Shown: positions 1 through 8,837 of the stretch, one piece after another | Numbering within the stretch: position 1 is the first letter of the stretch | Layout of the letters: each line of letters starts with the position of its first letter | From: Vibrio sp. CAU 1672 | Lineage (GTDB): Bacteria > Pseudomonadota > Gammaproteobacteria > Enterobacterales > Vibrionaceae | Direction of reading: 5' to 3' | Length of the DNA: 64,000 nt | NCBI RefSeq assembly: GCF_029223195.1 | Contig: NZ_JARHUF010000006.1 | Coordinates: forward strand, 113,524 to 177,523 | Made by a program: the position numbers and the translations under genes | Notes under the pieces: generated by a model | What the model saw: only the letters and a program-made list of their open reading frames with translations | Database searches by the model: none | Told to the model about the DNA's origin: nothing

Positions 1-445
1 TAACGGCACCGTTGATGAAACCGGCGATGAAGATGAAAACAAAAATATTGCGTGGCAGCAGCCGGTAGCTGAGCTGGAAAACGCAGTAGCTGATCCCAAT
101 CGGAATCAATGCAGACAGCAGCAGTGAGGTAGGCAGCATCGCCAGTGAGTGGCCATGAATAAGGTGGTTAGCCAGCATCGCAGGCACTGAAATAACCAAT
201 GCCATACGCCAACCAAACATCAGGCTTAACGTGGTTAAGGCCAGAAAGTGAATCTGCAGCCCTTCTTTAACTCCTGCCTGAGCTGACCAGAGGGTGCTTA
301 ACAGGAAGACAGTCCCAAACAACAGGTGCTGAAAGTCTTTTTCTGACATCAGTTTTGGCCAGACAACCTGGCGAAAGTCCGGCCAGCAAAATGCGACCAT
401 TACCCAGACAATGATCAGGAATGCGACAAAGTTAAACCAATCCAT
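1..445 (-). CDS. Multi-pass membrane protein, CbiM/COG3235-like, partial (3' end outside window)
   Basis: An open frame runs from an ATG at 445 to the window edge with no stop, so the C-terminus is missing. The visible 148 residues begin MDWFNFVAFLIIVWVMVAF and are strongly hydrophobic, with about four to five membrane segments. A conserved-looking stretch, GWRMALVISVPAMLANHLIHG, recalls the permease/substrate-capture fold of energy-coupling-factor systems (CbiM-like) and the uncharacterised family COG3235. Substrate is unknown; a transition-metal or vitamin role would be inference from that likeness only. It is followed on its upstream side by the pflA terminator, so it is probably its own transcription unit. 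Confidence 0.55.
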   Translation of the reverse strand, partial: MDWFNFVAFLIIVWVMVAFCWPDFRQVVWPKLMSEKDFQHLLFGTVFLLSTLWSAQAGVKEGLQIHFLALTTLSLMFGWRMALVISVPAMLANHLIHGHSLAMLPTSLLLSALIPIGISYCVFQLSYRLLPRNIFVFIFIAGFINGAV

Positions 446-462
446 GTGTCTTCTTCTTTCCT

Positions 463-492
463 AAAAAAATACCAGCGTCAGTGCTGGTATTT
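463..492 (-). terminator. Intrinsic terminator of pflA
   Basis: On the minus strand a stem of AATACCAGC / GCTGGTATT with a 6-nt loop is followed by a run of seven T. It lies about 27 nt past the pflA stop codon. Confidence 0.85.
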
Positions 493-518
493 GTTTCTGT
501 TTTATAACCCAATGATGG

Positions 519-1259
519 TTAGTATTTCACATTTGAGTGATATTGGGAAAGAATCGCCTGAATGTTGTCCATGGTTTCTTTGCTTGGTGGATTAACGCCT
601 TCTAACGGGTAATCCAGTCCCAGCGCTTCCCATTTATGCGCGCCGAGCTTGTGGTACGGCAGCAGTTCAACTTTTTCGACGTTGTCCATATCTTTGATGA
701 ACTCGCCCAGCATGTGTGCGGCATCTTCATCATCGGTGTAACCTGGCACAACCACATAGCGGATCCAGGTTTTTTGCCCAATTTTATGCAGGTAGCGGGC
801 AAAGTCTAACGTGCGTTTGTTAGAAACACCGATAAAGTCTTGATGGATTTCATCTTTCATGTGTTTCAGATCGAGCATAACCAGATCCGTTGCTTCCAGT
901 ACTTCGTCGATGACCTCGGTATGTTTGCGGATGTGGCCGTTGGTATCGAGACAGGTGTGAATGCCTTCTGCCTGTGCGGCGCGGAAAAAATCACGCACAA
1001 ATTCTGGCTGTAACATCGCCTCACCGCCTGAACAGGTGATGCCCCCCCCGGACGCGTTCATGAAGTGGCGGTATGATTTTGCTTCATTGATGATTTCTTC
1101 TACCGTCACTTCTTTGCCACCGTGCACATCCCAGGTATCGCGATTATGGCAATACATACAACGCATCAGGCAACCCTGCATAAATACGATAAAACGAATA
1201 CCAGGACCGTCGACGGTACCACATGACTCAAATGAGTGAATACGACCAGTTGTTGACAT
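519..1259 (-). CDS. pflA: Pyruvate formate-lyase 1-activating enzyme
   Basis: Radical SAM enzyme that installs the glycyl radical on pyruvate formate-lyase in the anaerobic cytoplasm, using S-adenosylmethionine and a [4Fe-4S] cluster. The cluster motif C-x3-C-x2-C is visible as Cys30, Cys34 and Cys37 ([10 protein letters not shown]), followed by the SAM-binding GGE ([14 protein letters not shown], about residues 72-85). At 246 residues it has the normal family length, and the N-terminus ([16 protein letters not shown]) is almost that of E. coli. Unlike E. coli, it does not directly follow pflB: a lipid A deacylase gene on the same strand sits between them, and pflB ends in its own terminator, so pflA is probably separately transcribed. 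Confidence 0.97.
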   Translation of the reverse strand: MSTTGRIHSFESCGTVDGPGIRFIVFMQGCLMRCMYCHNRDTWDVHGGKEVTVEEIINEAKSYRHFMNASGGGITCSGGEAMLQPEFVRDFFRAAQAEGIHTCLDTNGHIRKHTEVIDEVLEATDLVMLDLKHMKDEIHQDFIGVSNKRTLDFARYLHKIGQKTWIRYVVVPGYTDDEDAAHMLGEFIKDMDNVEKVELLPYHKLGAHKWEALGLDYPLEGVNPPSKETMDNIQAILSQYHSNVKY

Positions 1260-1350
1260 CTGCTGTTCTCATTGCAAATTAATTCTGATTGTTATTTTAT
1301 TACAAAAAGCAGGGTTAAAACAGTCTTGGTTGATCTCGCGGCAAGAGGAG

Positions 1351-1378
1351 CACAACCGGCACAGAAAGACCGGTTGTG
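1351..1378 (-). other. Stem-loop at the 3' end of the LpxR-like gene
   Basis: Perfect 9-bp inverted repeat CACAACCGG / CCGGTTGTG with a 10-nt loop, 13 nt past the stop codon of the gene at 1391-2368. No T-run follows, so it may be a 3'-end stabiliser or a weak terminator. Confidence 0.5.
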
Positions 1379-1390
1379 GAAAGGGGTGAC

Positions 1391-2368
1391 CTAGAAAAAA
1401 GTAAACAGAGACAAGGAGCCAGTTCCGTATACGTCGGTTTGTGACTCTTTATACTCCGGGGTTTTAACCGTAAATGTCATGCTGGCACCAAAGCGTTGGT
1501 TGTACCATGTTACCCCAGCGACAGCGCTGGCTTGCCAATGCTCTAACGTTACATCATAAGGTTTGCTAGGTTCTGGGATTCCGGAGCGATCACCTTCAAT
1601 GGTGAGGTCGTTAAACCGATAGCGTCCCTCAAAACCGGTGAAGACGAACCAGCTTTCTCCATCACGGCCAAGCATGGATGCTGAGAACGGGCTTTCAACA
1701 CTGATGTTAGCCGCGCCGAGACTATTGGCCAGATTCGTTCCCCAGCGGAACATCACCCCCTGAGAGATATCACTACGGAAGTTGCCGGCATTAATATCAT
1801 TGATATTGGTGATTTCCCATTGCGTCTCGCGTTCCTCACTACGCATCAACTTGTTGAAGGCGCGGTAGCCCACACTGAAAGCAAAGGTATCGTCAATCTG
1901 ATAGTCCCATCCCTGAGGGTCGGTAGAGCCGGTGATGCTGTGAACCAGGTTCTGTGCCTTATCGGACAGCGAACTCTCACCGGTTGCCCCCATGGTGAGG
2001 TTGTAACGCACCGCTTTATCTGCGGTGAGAGAGAGATAATTGAGTTCGGTATGCAGGAAGCCGGCATAAGGGCGGTCATTGGCGAGTGGTTCTGCTGCCG
2101 AGATGTCACTTGGCGTCCACATCTTATGGCCTAAGACAAACTCAAATTTATCAATGTTCGACTGATGCGGGTTGCTTAGGGTAAACCACGACCATTCTGC
2201 TTGCGGTATTAGCTGGCCGGTCGCGTAAGTGAAGAAAATGCCATTGGTGTAATCCTGATCGACACCAAAAATCCCGTCGTTATCCAGGGTAAAAGAGAGC
2301 GTTGAACTTGTTGATGCCAAAGCAGCAGGCGAGAGCAAAGTTAAAAAGAGTAATGGATTGATTTTCAT
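1391..2368 (-). CDS. lpxR: LpxR-like lipid A deacylase (DUF2219), outer membrane
   Basis: Outer-membrane beta-barrel of the LpxR/DUF2219 family. Salmonella LpxR removes the 3'-acyloxyacyl chains of lipid A. The mature N-terminus shows the family signature: an Asn-Asp pair in FTLDNDGIFG followed by a DYTNG motif, corresponding to the calcium/active-site region of LpxR. The protein ends in aromatic residues (SLSLFTFF), typical of a barrel's last strand. The start chosen (2368) gives the signal peptide MKINPLLFLTLLSPAALA and 325 residues, near the family's ~320. Starts at 2398/2395 or a GTG at 2434 are possible, but the latter would place the start very close to the pflB terminator. Substrate specificity here is inferred from the family. 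Confidence 0.82.
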   Translation of the reverse strand: MKINPLLFLTLLSPAALASTSSTLSFTLDNDGIFGVDQDYTNGIFFTYATGQLIPQAEWSWFTLSNPHQSNIDKFEFVLGHKMWTPSDISAAEPLANDRPYAGFLHTELNYLSLTADKAVRYNLTMGATGESSLSDKAQNLVHSITGSTDPQGWDYQIDDTFAFSVGYRAFNKLMRSEERETQWEITNINDINAGNFRSDISQGVMFRWGTNLANSLGAANISVESPFSASMLGRDGESWFVFTGFEGRYRFNDLTIEGDRSGIPEPSKPYDVTLEHWQASAVAGVTWYNQRFGASMTFTVKTPEYKESQTDVYGTGSLSLFTFF

Positions 2369-2453
2369 AATTTTCGCTAACAATTTTTTTTGCATCATAC
2401 GGCAGTTAGCCCGGAAAATCTCCGGCAGTATCACAAACTTTTATTGATAAAAC

Positions 2454-2488
2454 GAAAAAGGGCTGATGCATTGCTGCATCAGCCCTTG
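2454..2488 (-). terminator. Intrinsic terminator of pflB
   Basis: Eleven-base stem GGGCTGATGCA / TGCATCAGCCC with a short loop; the minus strand continues with TTTTT. It sits about 20 nt after the pflB stop and separates pflB from the lpxR-like gene. Confidence 0.9.
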
Positions 2489-2508
2489 ATTGATAATTTC
2501 AGTGAAAC

Positions 2509-4785
2509 TTATAGAGATTCAGTGAAAGTACGTGCGATAACGTCTTGTTGCTGCTCTGTAGTCAGAGAGTTGAAGCGAACTGCGTAACCAGAAACACGAA
2601 TTGTCAACTGAGGGTATTTCTCAGGGTGCTTAACTGCGTCTAGTAGAGTTTCGCGGTTAAGAACGTTCACGTTCAGGTGCTGACCGCCTTCAATGCCAGC
2701 TTCGTGGTGGAAGTAACCATCCATCAGGCCTGCAAGGTTAGCACGTTGGCTCTCTTCTTCTTTACCCAGTGCGTTTGGCACGATAGAGAAGGTGTAAGAG
2801 ATACCGTCTTGTGCGTCAGCGAATGGTAGTTTACCAACAGAAGTCAGTGAAGCTACCGCGCCTTTTTCGTCACGGCCGTGCATTGGGTTTGCACCCGGAG
2901 CAAACGGAGCGCCTGCACGACGACCGTCTGGCGTGTTACCTGTTTTCTTACCGTACACAACGTTTGAAGTGATAGTAAGAATAGACTGAGTAGGGATCGC
3001 GTCACGGTAAGTCTTAAGCTTACGGATCTTGTTCATGAACGTAGTAACAAGCTCACATGCGATGTCATCAACGCGTGGGTCGTTGTTACCAAATTTAGGG
3101 TATTCGCCTTCGATTTCGAAATCAGTTGCGATGCCGTCTTCGTCACGAACTGGTTTAACTGTTGCGTATTTGATTGCTGATAGTGAGTCAGCTGCAACAG
3201 ACAGACCAGCGATACCACATGCCATGGTACGGCGAACGTCACGATCATGCAGAGCCATCAGAGACGCTTCGTAGCTGTACTTGTCGTGCATGAAGTGGAT
3301 GCTGTTTAGTGCAGTCACGTATTGCTTCGCTAGCCAGTCCATGAAGTGATCCAGGCGATCCATTACTTTATCGTAATCAAGTACTTCATCAGCCATTGGT
3401 GCTTCTTTAGGACCAACTTGCAGTTTCAATTTCTCGTCAACACCGCCGTTGATTGCGTAAAGCATTGTTTTCGCAAGGTTAGCACGTGCGCCGAAGAACT
3501 GCATTTGTTTACCTACAACCATTGGCGATACACAACATGCGATTGCGTAGTCGTCAGATTCCAGGTCAGGACGCATTAGGTCGTCGTTTTCGTACTGGAT
3601 AGAAGAAGTATCGATAGATACTTTCGCACAGAACTTCTTGAAGCCTTCAGGTAGCTGCTCAGACCAAAGTACAGTGATGTTTGGCTCTGGGCTTGGACCC
3701 ATAGTGTACAGGCTGTTTAGGAAACGGAAGTTAGTACGAGTTACCAGTGTACGACCGTCAAGGCCCATACCACCCATAGATTCTGTAGCCCAGATTGGGT
3801 CACCAGAGAATAGCTCATCGTACTCTGGAGTACGTAGGAAGCGAACCATACGTAGTTTCATTACGAAGTGGTCGATCATTTCCTGAGCTTGTTCTTCAGT
3901 GATCTTGCCTGCTGCAATATCACGCTCGATAAAGATATCCAGGAACGATGATGTACGACCTAGAGACATTGCTGCGCCGTTTTGAGACTTAACAGCTGCC
4001 AGGTAACCGAAGTAAGTCCACTGGATTGCTTCTTGAGCTGTTTCTGCCGGGCGAGAAATGTCGAAACCGTATTTAGCCGCCATTTCTTTGATTTGGCCAA
4101 GAGCACGGTGCTGTTCTGCAATTTCTTCACGAAGTTGCATAGTCATTTGAAGATCTTCGCCGTTCTCAAATTTCTCTTGAAGAGAAGTGAACTGTGCGAA
4201 TTTGTCTTTCATCAGGAAGTCAATACCGTATAGGGCAACGCGACGGTAGTCACCGATGATACGACCACGGCCGTATGCATCTGGAAGACCAGTCAAAACG
4301 CCAGATTTACGGCACTTCATGATGTCTGGAGTGTAGATATCGAAAACGCCTTGGTTATGCGTTTTACGGTATTCTGTGTAGATCTTCTTAACTTGTGGAT
4401 CAAGTTCGCGGTCGTAAGCTTTGCAAGAACCTTCAACCATACGGATACCACCGTTAGGGATGATTGCACGCTTAAGAGGAGCTTCAGTTTGTAGACCTAC
4501 GATAGTCTCAAGATCTTTTTCGATGTAGCCTGCATCGTGAGCAGTGATGGTAGAGATAACTGAAGTATCGAAATCAACAGGTGCGTGAGTCGCGTTCTCT
4601 TGTTTGATACCTTCCATTACCTTAGCCCAAAGCTTGTTTGTCGCTTCAGTACCTTCAGAAACTAGGAAAGATTCGTCGCCTTCATACGGAGCGTAGTTCT
4701 TCTGAATGAAATCACGAACGTTTACTTCGTTTTGCCAGTCGCCTGCAGCAAAACCTTCCCAAGCTTTAGCAAATTGCTCTGCCAT
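2509..4785 (-). CDS. pflB: Formate acetyltransferase (pyruvate formate-lyase)
   Basis: Glycyl-radical enzyme that splits pyruvate with CoA into acetyl-CoA and formate during anaerobic growth. The radical glycine is Gly733 in RVSGYAVRF near the C-terminus, and the two adjacent catalytic cysteines are in [13 protein letters not shown] near residue 417. Length (758) equals the E. coli enzyme within two residues. Codon choice is strongly biased, consistent with high expression. It has its own terminator downstream and a 308-bp upstream region containing a long perfect inverted repeat, so it is likely a separately regulated transcript. Activator PflA is encoded 1.2 kb downstream on the same strand. 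Confidence 0.98.
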   Translation of the reverse strand: MAEQFAKAWEGFAAGDWQNEVNVRDFIQKNYAPYEGDESFLVSEGTEATNKLWAKVMEGIKQENATHAPVDFDTSVISTITAHDAGYIEKDLETIVGLQTEAPLKRAIIPNGGIRMVEGSCKAYDRELDPQVKKIYTEYRKTHNQGVFDIYTPDIMKCRKSGVLTGLPDAYGRGRIIGDYRRVALYGIDFLMKDKFAQFTSLQEKFENGEDLQMTMQLREEIAEQHRALGQIKEMAAKYGFDISRPAETAQEAIQWTYFGYLAAVKSQNGAAMSLGRTSSFLDIFIERDIAAGKITEEQAQEMIDHFVMKLRMVRFLRTPEYDELFSGDPIWATESMGGMGLDGRTLVTRTNFRFLNSLYTMGPSPEPNITVLWSEQLPEGFKKFCAKVSIDTSSIQYENDDLMRPDLESDDYAIACCVSPMVVGKQMQFFGARANLAKTMLYAINGGVDEKLKLQVGPKEAPMADEVLDYDKVMDRLDHFMDWLAKQYVTALNSIHFMHDKYSYEASLMALHDRDVRRTMACGIAGLSVAADSLSAIKYATVKPVRDEDGIATDFEIEGEYPKFGNNDPRVDDIACELVTTFMNKIRKLKTYRDAIPTQSILTITSNVVYGKKTGNTPDGRRAGAPFAPGANPMHGRDEKGAVASLTSVGKLPFADAQDGISYTFSIVPNALGKEEESQRANLAGLMDGYFHHEAGIEGGQHLNVNVLNRETLLDAVKHPEKYPQLTIRVSGYAVRFNSLTTEQQQDVIARTFTESL

Positions 4786-4883
4786 GACATACCTACCTTT
4801 TTAGTAGAAAAAAATACGTACTGCTTCGCCGCTGAGCCAGCTATCCCCACCAGAATTAATGGGGAACAGTACACTCTTATTAA

Positions 4884-4944
4884 TAACAATATTTATAGTC
4901 TTACTTAGTGTAGATGGAGCGAGATAAAACTATAAATATTGTTA
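4884..4944. repeat. Perfect 16-bp inverted repeat in the pflB leader/promoter region
   Basis: Left arm TAACAATATTTATAGT at 4884-4899 and its exact reverse complement at 4929-4944, separated by 29 nt, lie 99-159 bp upstream of the pflB start codon. The rest of the 4786-5042 gap holds no gene. The arms contain GTTA elements as in ArcA sites, but no regulator can be assigned from sequence alone. It could form a hairpin in the mRNA leader or be a paired operator. Confidence 0.7.
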
Positions 4945-5042
4945 CTGCTCTGGATGACTTTCCAACCGAACACAAAGCAAGAGTAACATAAAAATTTTTT
5001 TTAATCCTTAAACTAAATCAATAAAAACTCAAAAATCCGGAT

Positions 5043-5072
5043 AAAAATGGGGTAGCGACTCGCGCTACCCAC
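5043..5072 (-). terminator. Intrinsic terminator of the DUF3360 permease gene
   Basis: Stem GGGTAGCG / CGCTACCC with a 5-nt loop; on the minus strand it is followed by ATTTTT. It lies 22 nt beyond the stop codon and isolates this gene from pflB. Confidence 0.85.
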
Positions 5073-5093
5073 ACAATATTTGAACAATTTGGC

Positions 5094-6641
5094 TTATAGC
5101 CAGGCTTTAATGCCGTATTGCCCTTCTAGCATACCAACTGCCAGCATCGCTACCAGGCAGATGATGAAAACGCCTACTGGGATGATGATCTTGTCAACAA
5201 ACGAAAGACGTGCTGCACGTTCTTTGTCACCGATAAGGCCGTTGTTGTCCAGGAACATGGTCAGTGCCCAGGCAAGAACCGGGTTAGTTACAACAGAGGC
5301 AAAAATACAGATACCCGCAGCTTGTGAGTCGTTGGTTTCTTTAACCATTTGCATACCCGCTTCAACCAGTGGCAGGAATACACCAACCAACAGCGCAATA
5401 CGCATTACCGGAGGCCATACTGCCACATCCATTGGGAAGCCAAGGATTGCAACCGCCATAACAATCAAGCCGAGCAGGATAGCGCCCGCCGGGATTGGGC
5501 GTTTAGCGATAGCTGCCGGGATCATGTATGTACCCCAAGATGAAGTGATGTTACCACCACCAAGTGCCGTACCCACCATCTGACGAACAGAACACATGGT
5601 CATAGTGTCATCTACATCCATAAGTACTTTTTCAGTCTTACGTGGGTAGTTCAGTTCCTGGAAGATACGGTGACCCAAGAAGTCCGGCGACCACATCGCA
5701 ACCGCTAGAATCGCAAATGGTAGCGATGCAATGAAGTGTTGCAGATTAGGCAGACCAAGCATCCAACCTTCTTCAGTGCTGCCCCACCAGTAAACTGGGT
5801 TCAGGTTAGGCAGACCCATTTCAGTTTCAAACTTAAGATCAAAACCGGCGCCAAGTGCTAGTGCAATGACCAATCCGGTGATAGCACAAACAGGAATGGC
5901 TAGCCAGCGCTTGTTGATTTTTGCCAGGTAAGCGTAAAGAGCAATGTTGATACCTAATACAATTAAACCAACGTAGCCCATGCTGCCTGCTTCAACGCTC
6001 GCTGACTGAAGGCCAACTGCCCAGTTCTGAACCGAGCCAATCTGACTCATGGTACCGGTGAAACCGAGGAAAATTAACAAGCCCCCGGCTGTACCCTGGG
6101 AGGTTAAGTTTACGAGTTTAGAACCGCCTTTGAAGTAGCTTAGCAACAAGCCGAATACGCCAAGAAGAATGGCAAGAGCAAGAGGGTGGGCGCCGGCAAG
6201 AGCGATAGAACCGATAAGCGGAATCATCGGGCCGTGGTTACCTGCAAGGTTGGCTCTAGGGTTAATAAAACCGGATGCAAGAACACAGAAAAGCAGCGCT
6301 GGGATCAGCATTTCAACACGGGCAACTTCGATAGCGAATTCTTTGCCAAGGTTTACGTGATCCCAAGCAGCGGTCAGACCATCTGCCCAAGACATCATTA
6401 CCGCAGAATACATTGCGATGATGCCGATGGTACCGGCAAGTGCTGGGACTAAATCCTCAAGCTCAAAACGGAAATCACGACCTGGTAAGTTCAAGCCAAA
6501 ACGGCGTGGCTTCATGATTTGAAGTTCGTGGTCTAGGTAGTCTGAACGGCTCTCGAACTCAGAAGCGGGACGATGAAGCTCTTGGTAGCTCTTAGTCTCA
6601 ATATCTGAATCAGAGTGAGCTTTATTCACTGCGTCTGACAT
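5094..6641 (-). CDS. DUF3360 family membrane permease
   Basis: Integral inner-membrane protein of 515 residues: a hydrophilic N-terminus of about 60 residues is followed by roughly 12 hydrophobic segments. I recognise it as DUF3360, a mostly Vibrio family whose overall look (NLAGNHGPMIPLIGSIALAG, SQGTAGGLLIFLGFTG) recalls the SulP/NCS2 transporter fold. Substrate is unknown. It lies directly upstream of pflB, the place where enterobacteria have the formate channel gene focA, but it is twice FocA's length and lacks formate/nitrite transporter motifs. A terminator separates it from pflB. An FNR-like site lies about 200 bp upstream. A link to formate, pyruvate or another anion is only inference from position. 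Confidence 0.8.
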   Translation of the reverse strand: MSDAVNKAHSDSDIETKSYQELHRPASEFESRSDYLDHELQIMKPRRFGLNLPGRDFRFELEDLVPALAGTIGIIAMYSAVMMSWADGLTAAWDHVNLGKEFAIEVARVEMLIPALLFCVLASGFINPRANLAGNHGPMIPLIGSIALAGAHPLALAILLGVFGLLLSYFKGGSKLVNLTSQGTAGGLLIFLGFTGTMSQIGSVQNWAVGLQSASVEAGSMGYVGLIVLGINIALYAYLAKINKRWLAIPVCAITGLVIALALGAGFDLKFETEMGLPNLNPVYWWGSTEEGWMLGLPNLQHFIASLPFAILAVAMWSPDFLGHRIFQELNYPRKTEKVLMDVDDTMTMCSVRQMVGTALGGGNITSSWGTYMIPAAIAKRPIPAGAILLGLIVMAVAILGFPMDVAVWPPVMRIALLVGVFLPLVEAGMQMVKETNDSQAAGICIFASVVTNPVLAWALTMFLDNNGLIGDKERAARLSFVDKIIIPVGVFIICLVAMLAVGMLEGQYGIKAWL

Positions 6642-7104
6642 AGATTCCTCATATATTTAAAAGTTATGAATACTCAATTAATTGTGTAATTCCGCTTTCT
6701 GCGGCATACCCTATGCTAGCTATTATTAGGTTATTGTTACACGCACATCTTGTGCCTAAGCATAGCTAATAAACCATTGTGCTGAGGCACAATAATTTCC
6801 TCTTCTATGTGGCGGAGTCTAACAAGATAGTGGCTGAGGGTGATTGATTTAGATCACTTTAAGAAAAGATGTGAAAGAAAACTACAGAAAGTGTCCGCCA
6901 TACGGTTAAGGTGGTGATTTTGCGTGTAATTTGATTACACATGATGCATAAAATTAGATTTTTCAAACGACGGTGACATGGTGGTTATCCGTTGTTTTTT
7001 ATTGCATTCATAACTTTTATGAAAAGCTGGCTCTATTTTTGCTTGTTTAAGGAAATAAGACGTTTTTTTGGCTAACTATTGCCGCTCAATTTTAGGAAGA
7101 AAAC
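6642..7104. other. 463-bp divergent intergenic region (DUF3360 / poly-Gly lipoprotein)
   Basis: No coding sequence seen. It holds the FNR-like palindrome at 6844-6857 and a short stem ATTGTGC / GCACAAT (6776-6793, loop TGAG). Promoters for both divergent genes must lie here, but no hexamer pair stands out. Confidence 0.6.
6844..6857. promoter_or_regulatory. FNR-like binding site
   Basis: TTGATTTAGATCAC matches the FNR consensus TTGAT-N4-ATCAA at 9 of 10 defined positions. It is centred about 209 bp upstream of the DUF3360 start and 255 bp upstream of the lipoprotein start. It also resembles a degenerate CRP site. Control by oxygen is inference. Confidence 0.5.
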
Positions 7105-8580
7105 ATGAAACAGCGTAAATTATTGCCTATTGTAGCCGTTATTTCTGGTCTGATGGTGGGGTGTGGCGGCGGCGGCGGCGGTGGCGGCGGTGGTGCTCCG
7201 ACAAAGACAAGCTTTACCTTCAAGTTTGCGATTCCTGCCGTTATGCAAAAGAGCGAAGCTGCCGCACAGAACTGTACCGTTTATGATCGTAAAAACGATG
7301 TAGGCGGCAATGAATCGGTTTTGACCTATAGTGCTGCCACAACACAGCAGGTAACGAATTATATTCTGGGGTATTACTCTGACACTGACGGTAAACGGGT
7401 CGGTGACATTATCAAACCGTCGAGTGACAGTTTCAGGTTTTACTTAGAAGATATTCCTGAAGGTGGTTACATTACTTTCCAGGCTGAAGAGTTCAATGGT
7501 AAAGAAACCCGCGTGAACTCGTTCTCTAAAGCGTTCCTGAAGGATAAAAGCTTGCGTAATGCGACATTTGCCCTTAACCGTGACTCATTAAACAAATGTT
7601 TTACGGGTGGTAACCAACTAGACCACAACTTCAGAAACTTGTCTTATCTGAATGAGGTATCTGGGGGAAGTGATTACCACTATGTTTCCCAGTTCGATAC
7701 TTTTGTTTCACCTAATCCCAAAATGCTGGCGGGTGATGAATTGCCGGGTGTAAGAGGGGAGCCGACAGTGCTGTTCCAGTATGTCGATGACTCTAACCTG
7801 CAATTGCACCAATACGGCGTAGGCTCATGGGCTGGCACCGACATTCAACTGGTCGCGACAAATCTTAAGTCCAATATCCTTACATCATCGGCTTATGATT
7901 ATGACAAGCTGTCGATTGGCTTTGTGGCGAATAACTACCTTTATGATGCGCTAGAGTTAGGCAAAGGGGTCGCCGATTATGCCCGACCAGCAGACACCAA
8001 CGGTGAAACCTGGGTTTACATGGCTAATGATGATGCCACGGCAACACGCTGGCAGACATTGCTCACCGGTACAGTGCCAGCAGGTTGGGATATTGATCTG
8101 GATACCGATGCTTATCTGAACATTGATAATCTACCCAACACCAAACCAAGCGTGGGAGGCCAGGGTGGCGCTGAAAGCGTTATTGACCTGGCGATGGGGC
8201 TAAATGCATCAACTGAAGGCTACAGCCGTACGGCATATTTCTCGGCTTCAGATGTTTACAAAGTCACTCATCGTATTTACACCACCAGTACTAATGATGA
8301 AGTCGTGGTGCCGGAACTGTACTACTACAACTTCCCAAGTAGTGCGATTGAAGCGCTAAAAGTTTCTGACTTGAATGATTTTAACCGCACCGCGTTGATC
8401 CTGGGGGATGACCATAAGCTAAATGCGCAGATGTTTGTATCATTTTTTGCTAACGGAGATGCCTCAGAGCCAGAGCTGGATGCTGATCTTGATGGTATTT
8501 TAAGTTCTGAACTGCAAGGGCGGGAAAACGAAGTGTCGCTGCGTTCTTCAAATGGTTTGGTGGTAACCCGTTTCAACTGA
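7105..8580 (+). CDS. Poly-glycine-linked lipoprotein of unknown function
   Basis: Secreted lipoprotein, 491 residues. The signal peptide ends in a lipobox (LMVGC, lipidated Cys20), followed by a run of ten glycines and then AP. The residue after Cys is Gly, not Asp, which predicts Lol sorting to the outer membrane. The body is rich in aromatic and Asp/Asn residues with no recognised domain. Aspartate-rich stretches such as DADLDGILSS could bind calcium. The gene is monocistronic, with SD-like AGGA before the ATG and a strong terminator after it. I do not recognise the family with confidence; surface exposure on a glycine tether is inference. Confidence 0.75.
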   Translation: MKQRKLLPIVAVISGLMVGCGGGGGGGGGGAPTKTSFTFKFAIPAVMQKSEAAAQNCTVYDRKNDVGGNESVLTYSAATTQQVTNYILGYYSDTDGKRVGDIIKPSSDSFRFYLEDIPEGGYITFQAEEFNGKETRVNSFSKAFLKDKSLRNATFALNRDSLNKCFTGGNQLDHNFRNLSYLNEVSGGSDYHYVSQFDTFVSPNPKMLAGDELPGVRGEPTVLFQYVDDSNLQLHQYGVGSWAGTDIQLVATNLKSNILTSSAYDYDKLSIGFVANNYLYDALELGKGVADYARPADTNGETWVYMANDDATATRWQTLLTGTVPAGWDIDLDTDAYLNIDNLPNTKPSVGGQGGAESVIDLAMGLNASTEGYSRTAYFSASDVYKVTHRIYTTSTNDEVVVPELYYYNFPSSAIEALKVSDLNDFNRTALILGDDHKLNAQMFVSFFANGDASEPELDADLDGILSSELQGRENEVSLRSSNGLVVTRFN

Positions 8581-8625
8581 TATTCGTTGACAGTTGCTGT
8601 AGTTAACATTTGTTTAAATTTGCCT

Positions 8626-8650
8626 GCCCCTCTCATGAGGGGCTTTTTTA
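8626..8650 (+). terminator. Intrinsic terminator of the lipoprotein gene
   Basis: Stem GCCCCTC / GAGGGGC with loop TCAT, then TTTTTTA. Confidence 0.9.
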
Positions 8651-8837
8651 TGGCGTGCATTCACTAATTCTAGGATTTAGTTCTGCTAAATGCATATTAA
8701 TTTGCTTCTTGTGTTTATCTATGCAAATTATTTGGGTTAATAATTTGTTGCATGTTGGCGTGTGGGGTGATAATTTGATTGCAATTTAAGAGGGCGGAGC
8801 CCTCCTTTGCAGTGATAAAACACATGGAGTAGAGCGC

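Noticed and set aside
5080..5583. 167-residue open frame on the plus strand
   Set aside because: Antisense to the DUF3360 gene, with threonine/serine/isoleucine bias produced by the codons of the real gene; no ribosome-binding site.
5094..6641. FocA formate channel, because it precedes pflB
   Set aside because: The protein is 515 residues with about 12 membrane helices and no formate/nitrite transporter motif; it fits DUF3360.
7160..7200. Poly-glycine codon run as a phase-variable repeat
   Set aside because: The run mixes GGC and GGT codons (trinucleotide units), and slippage by three bases would not shift the frame.
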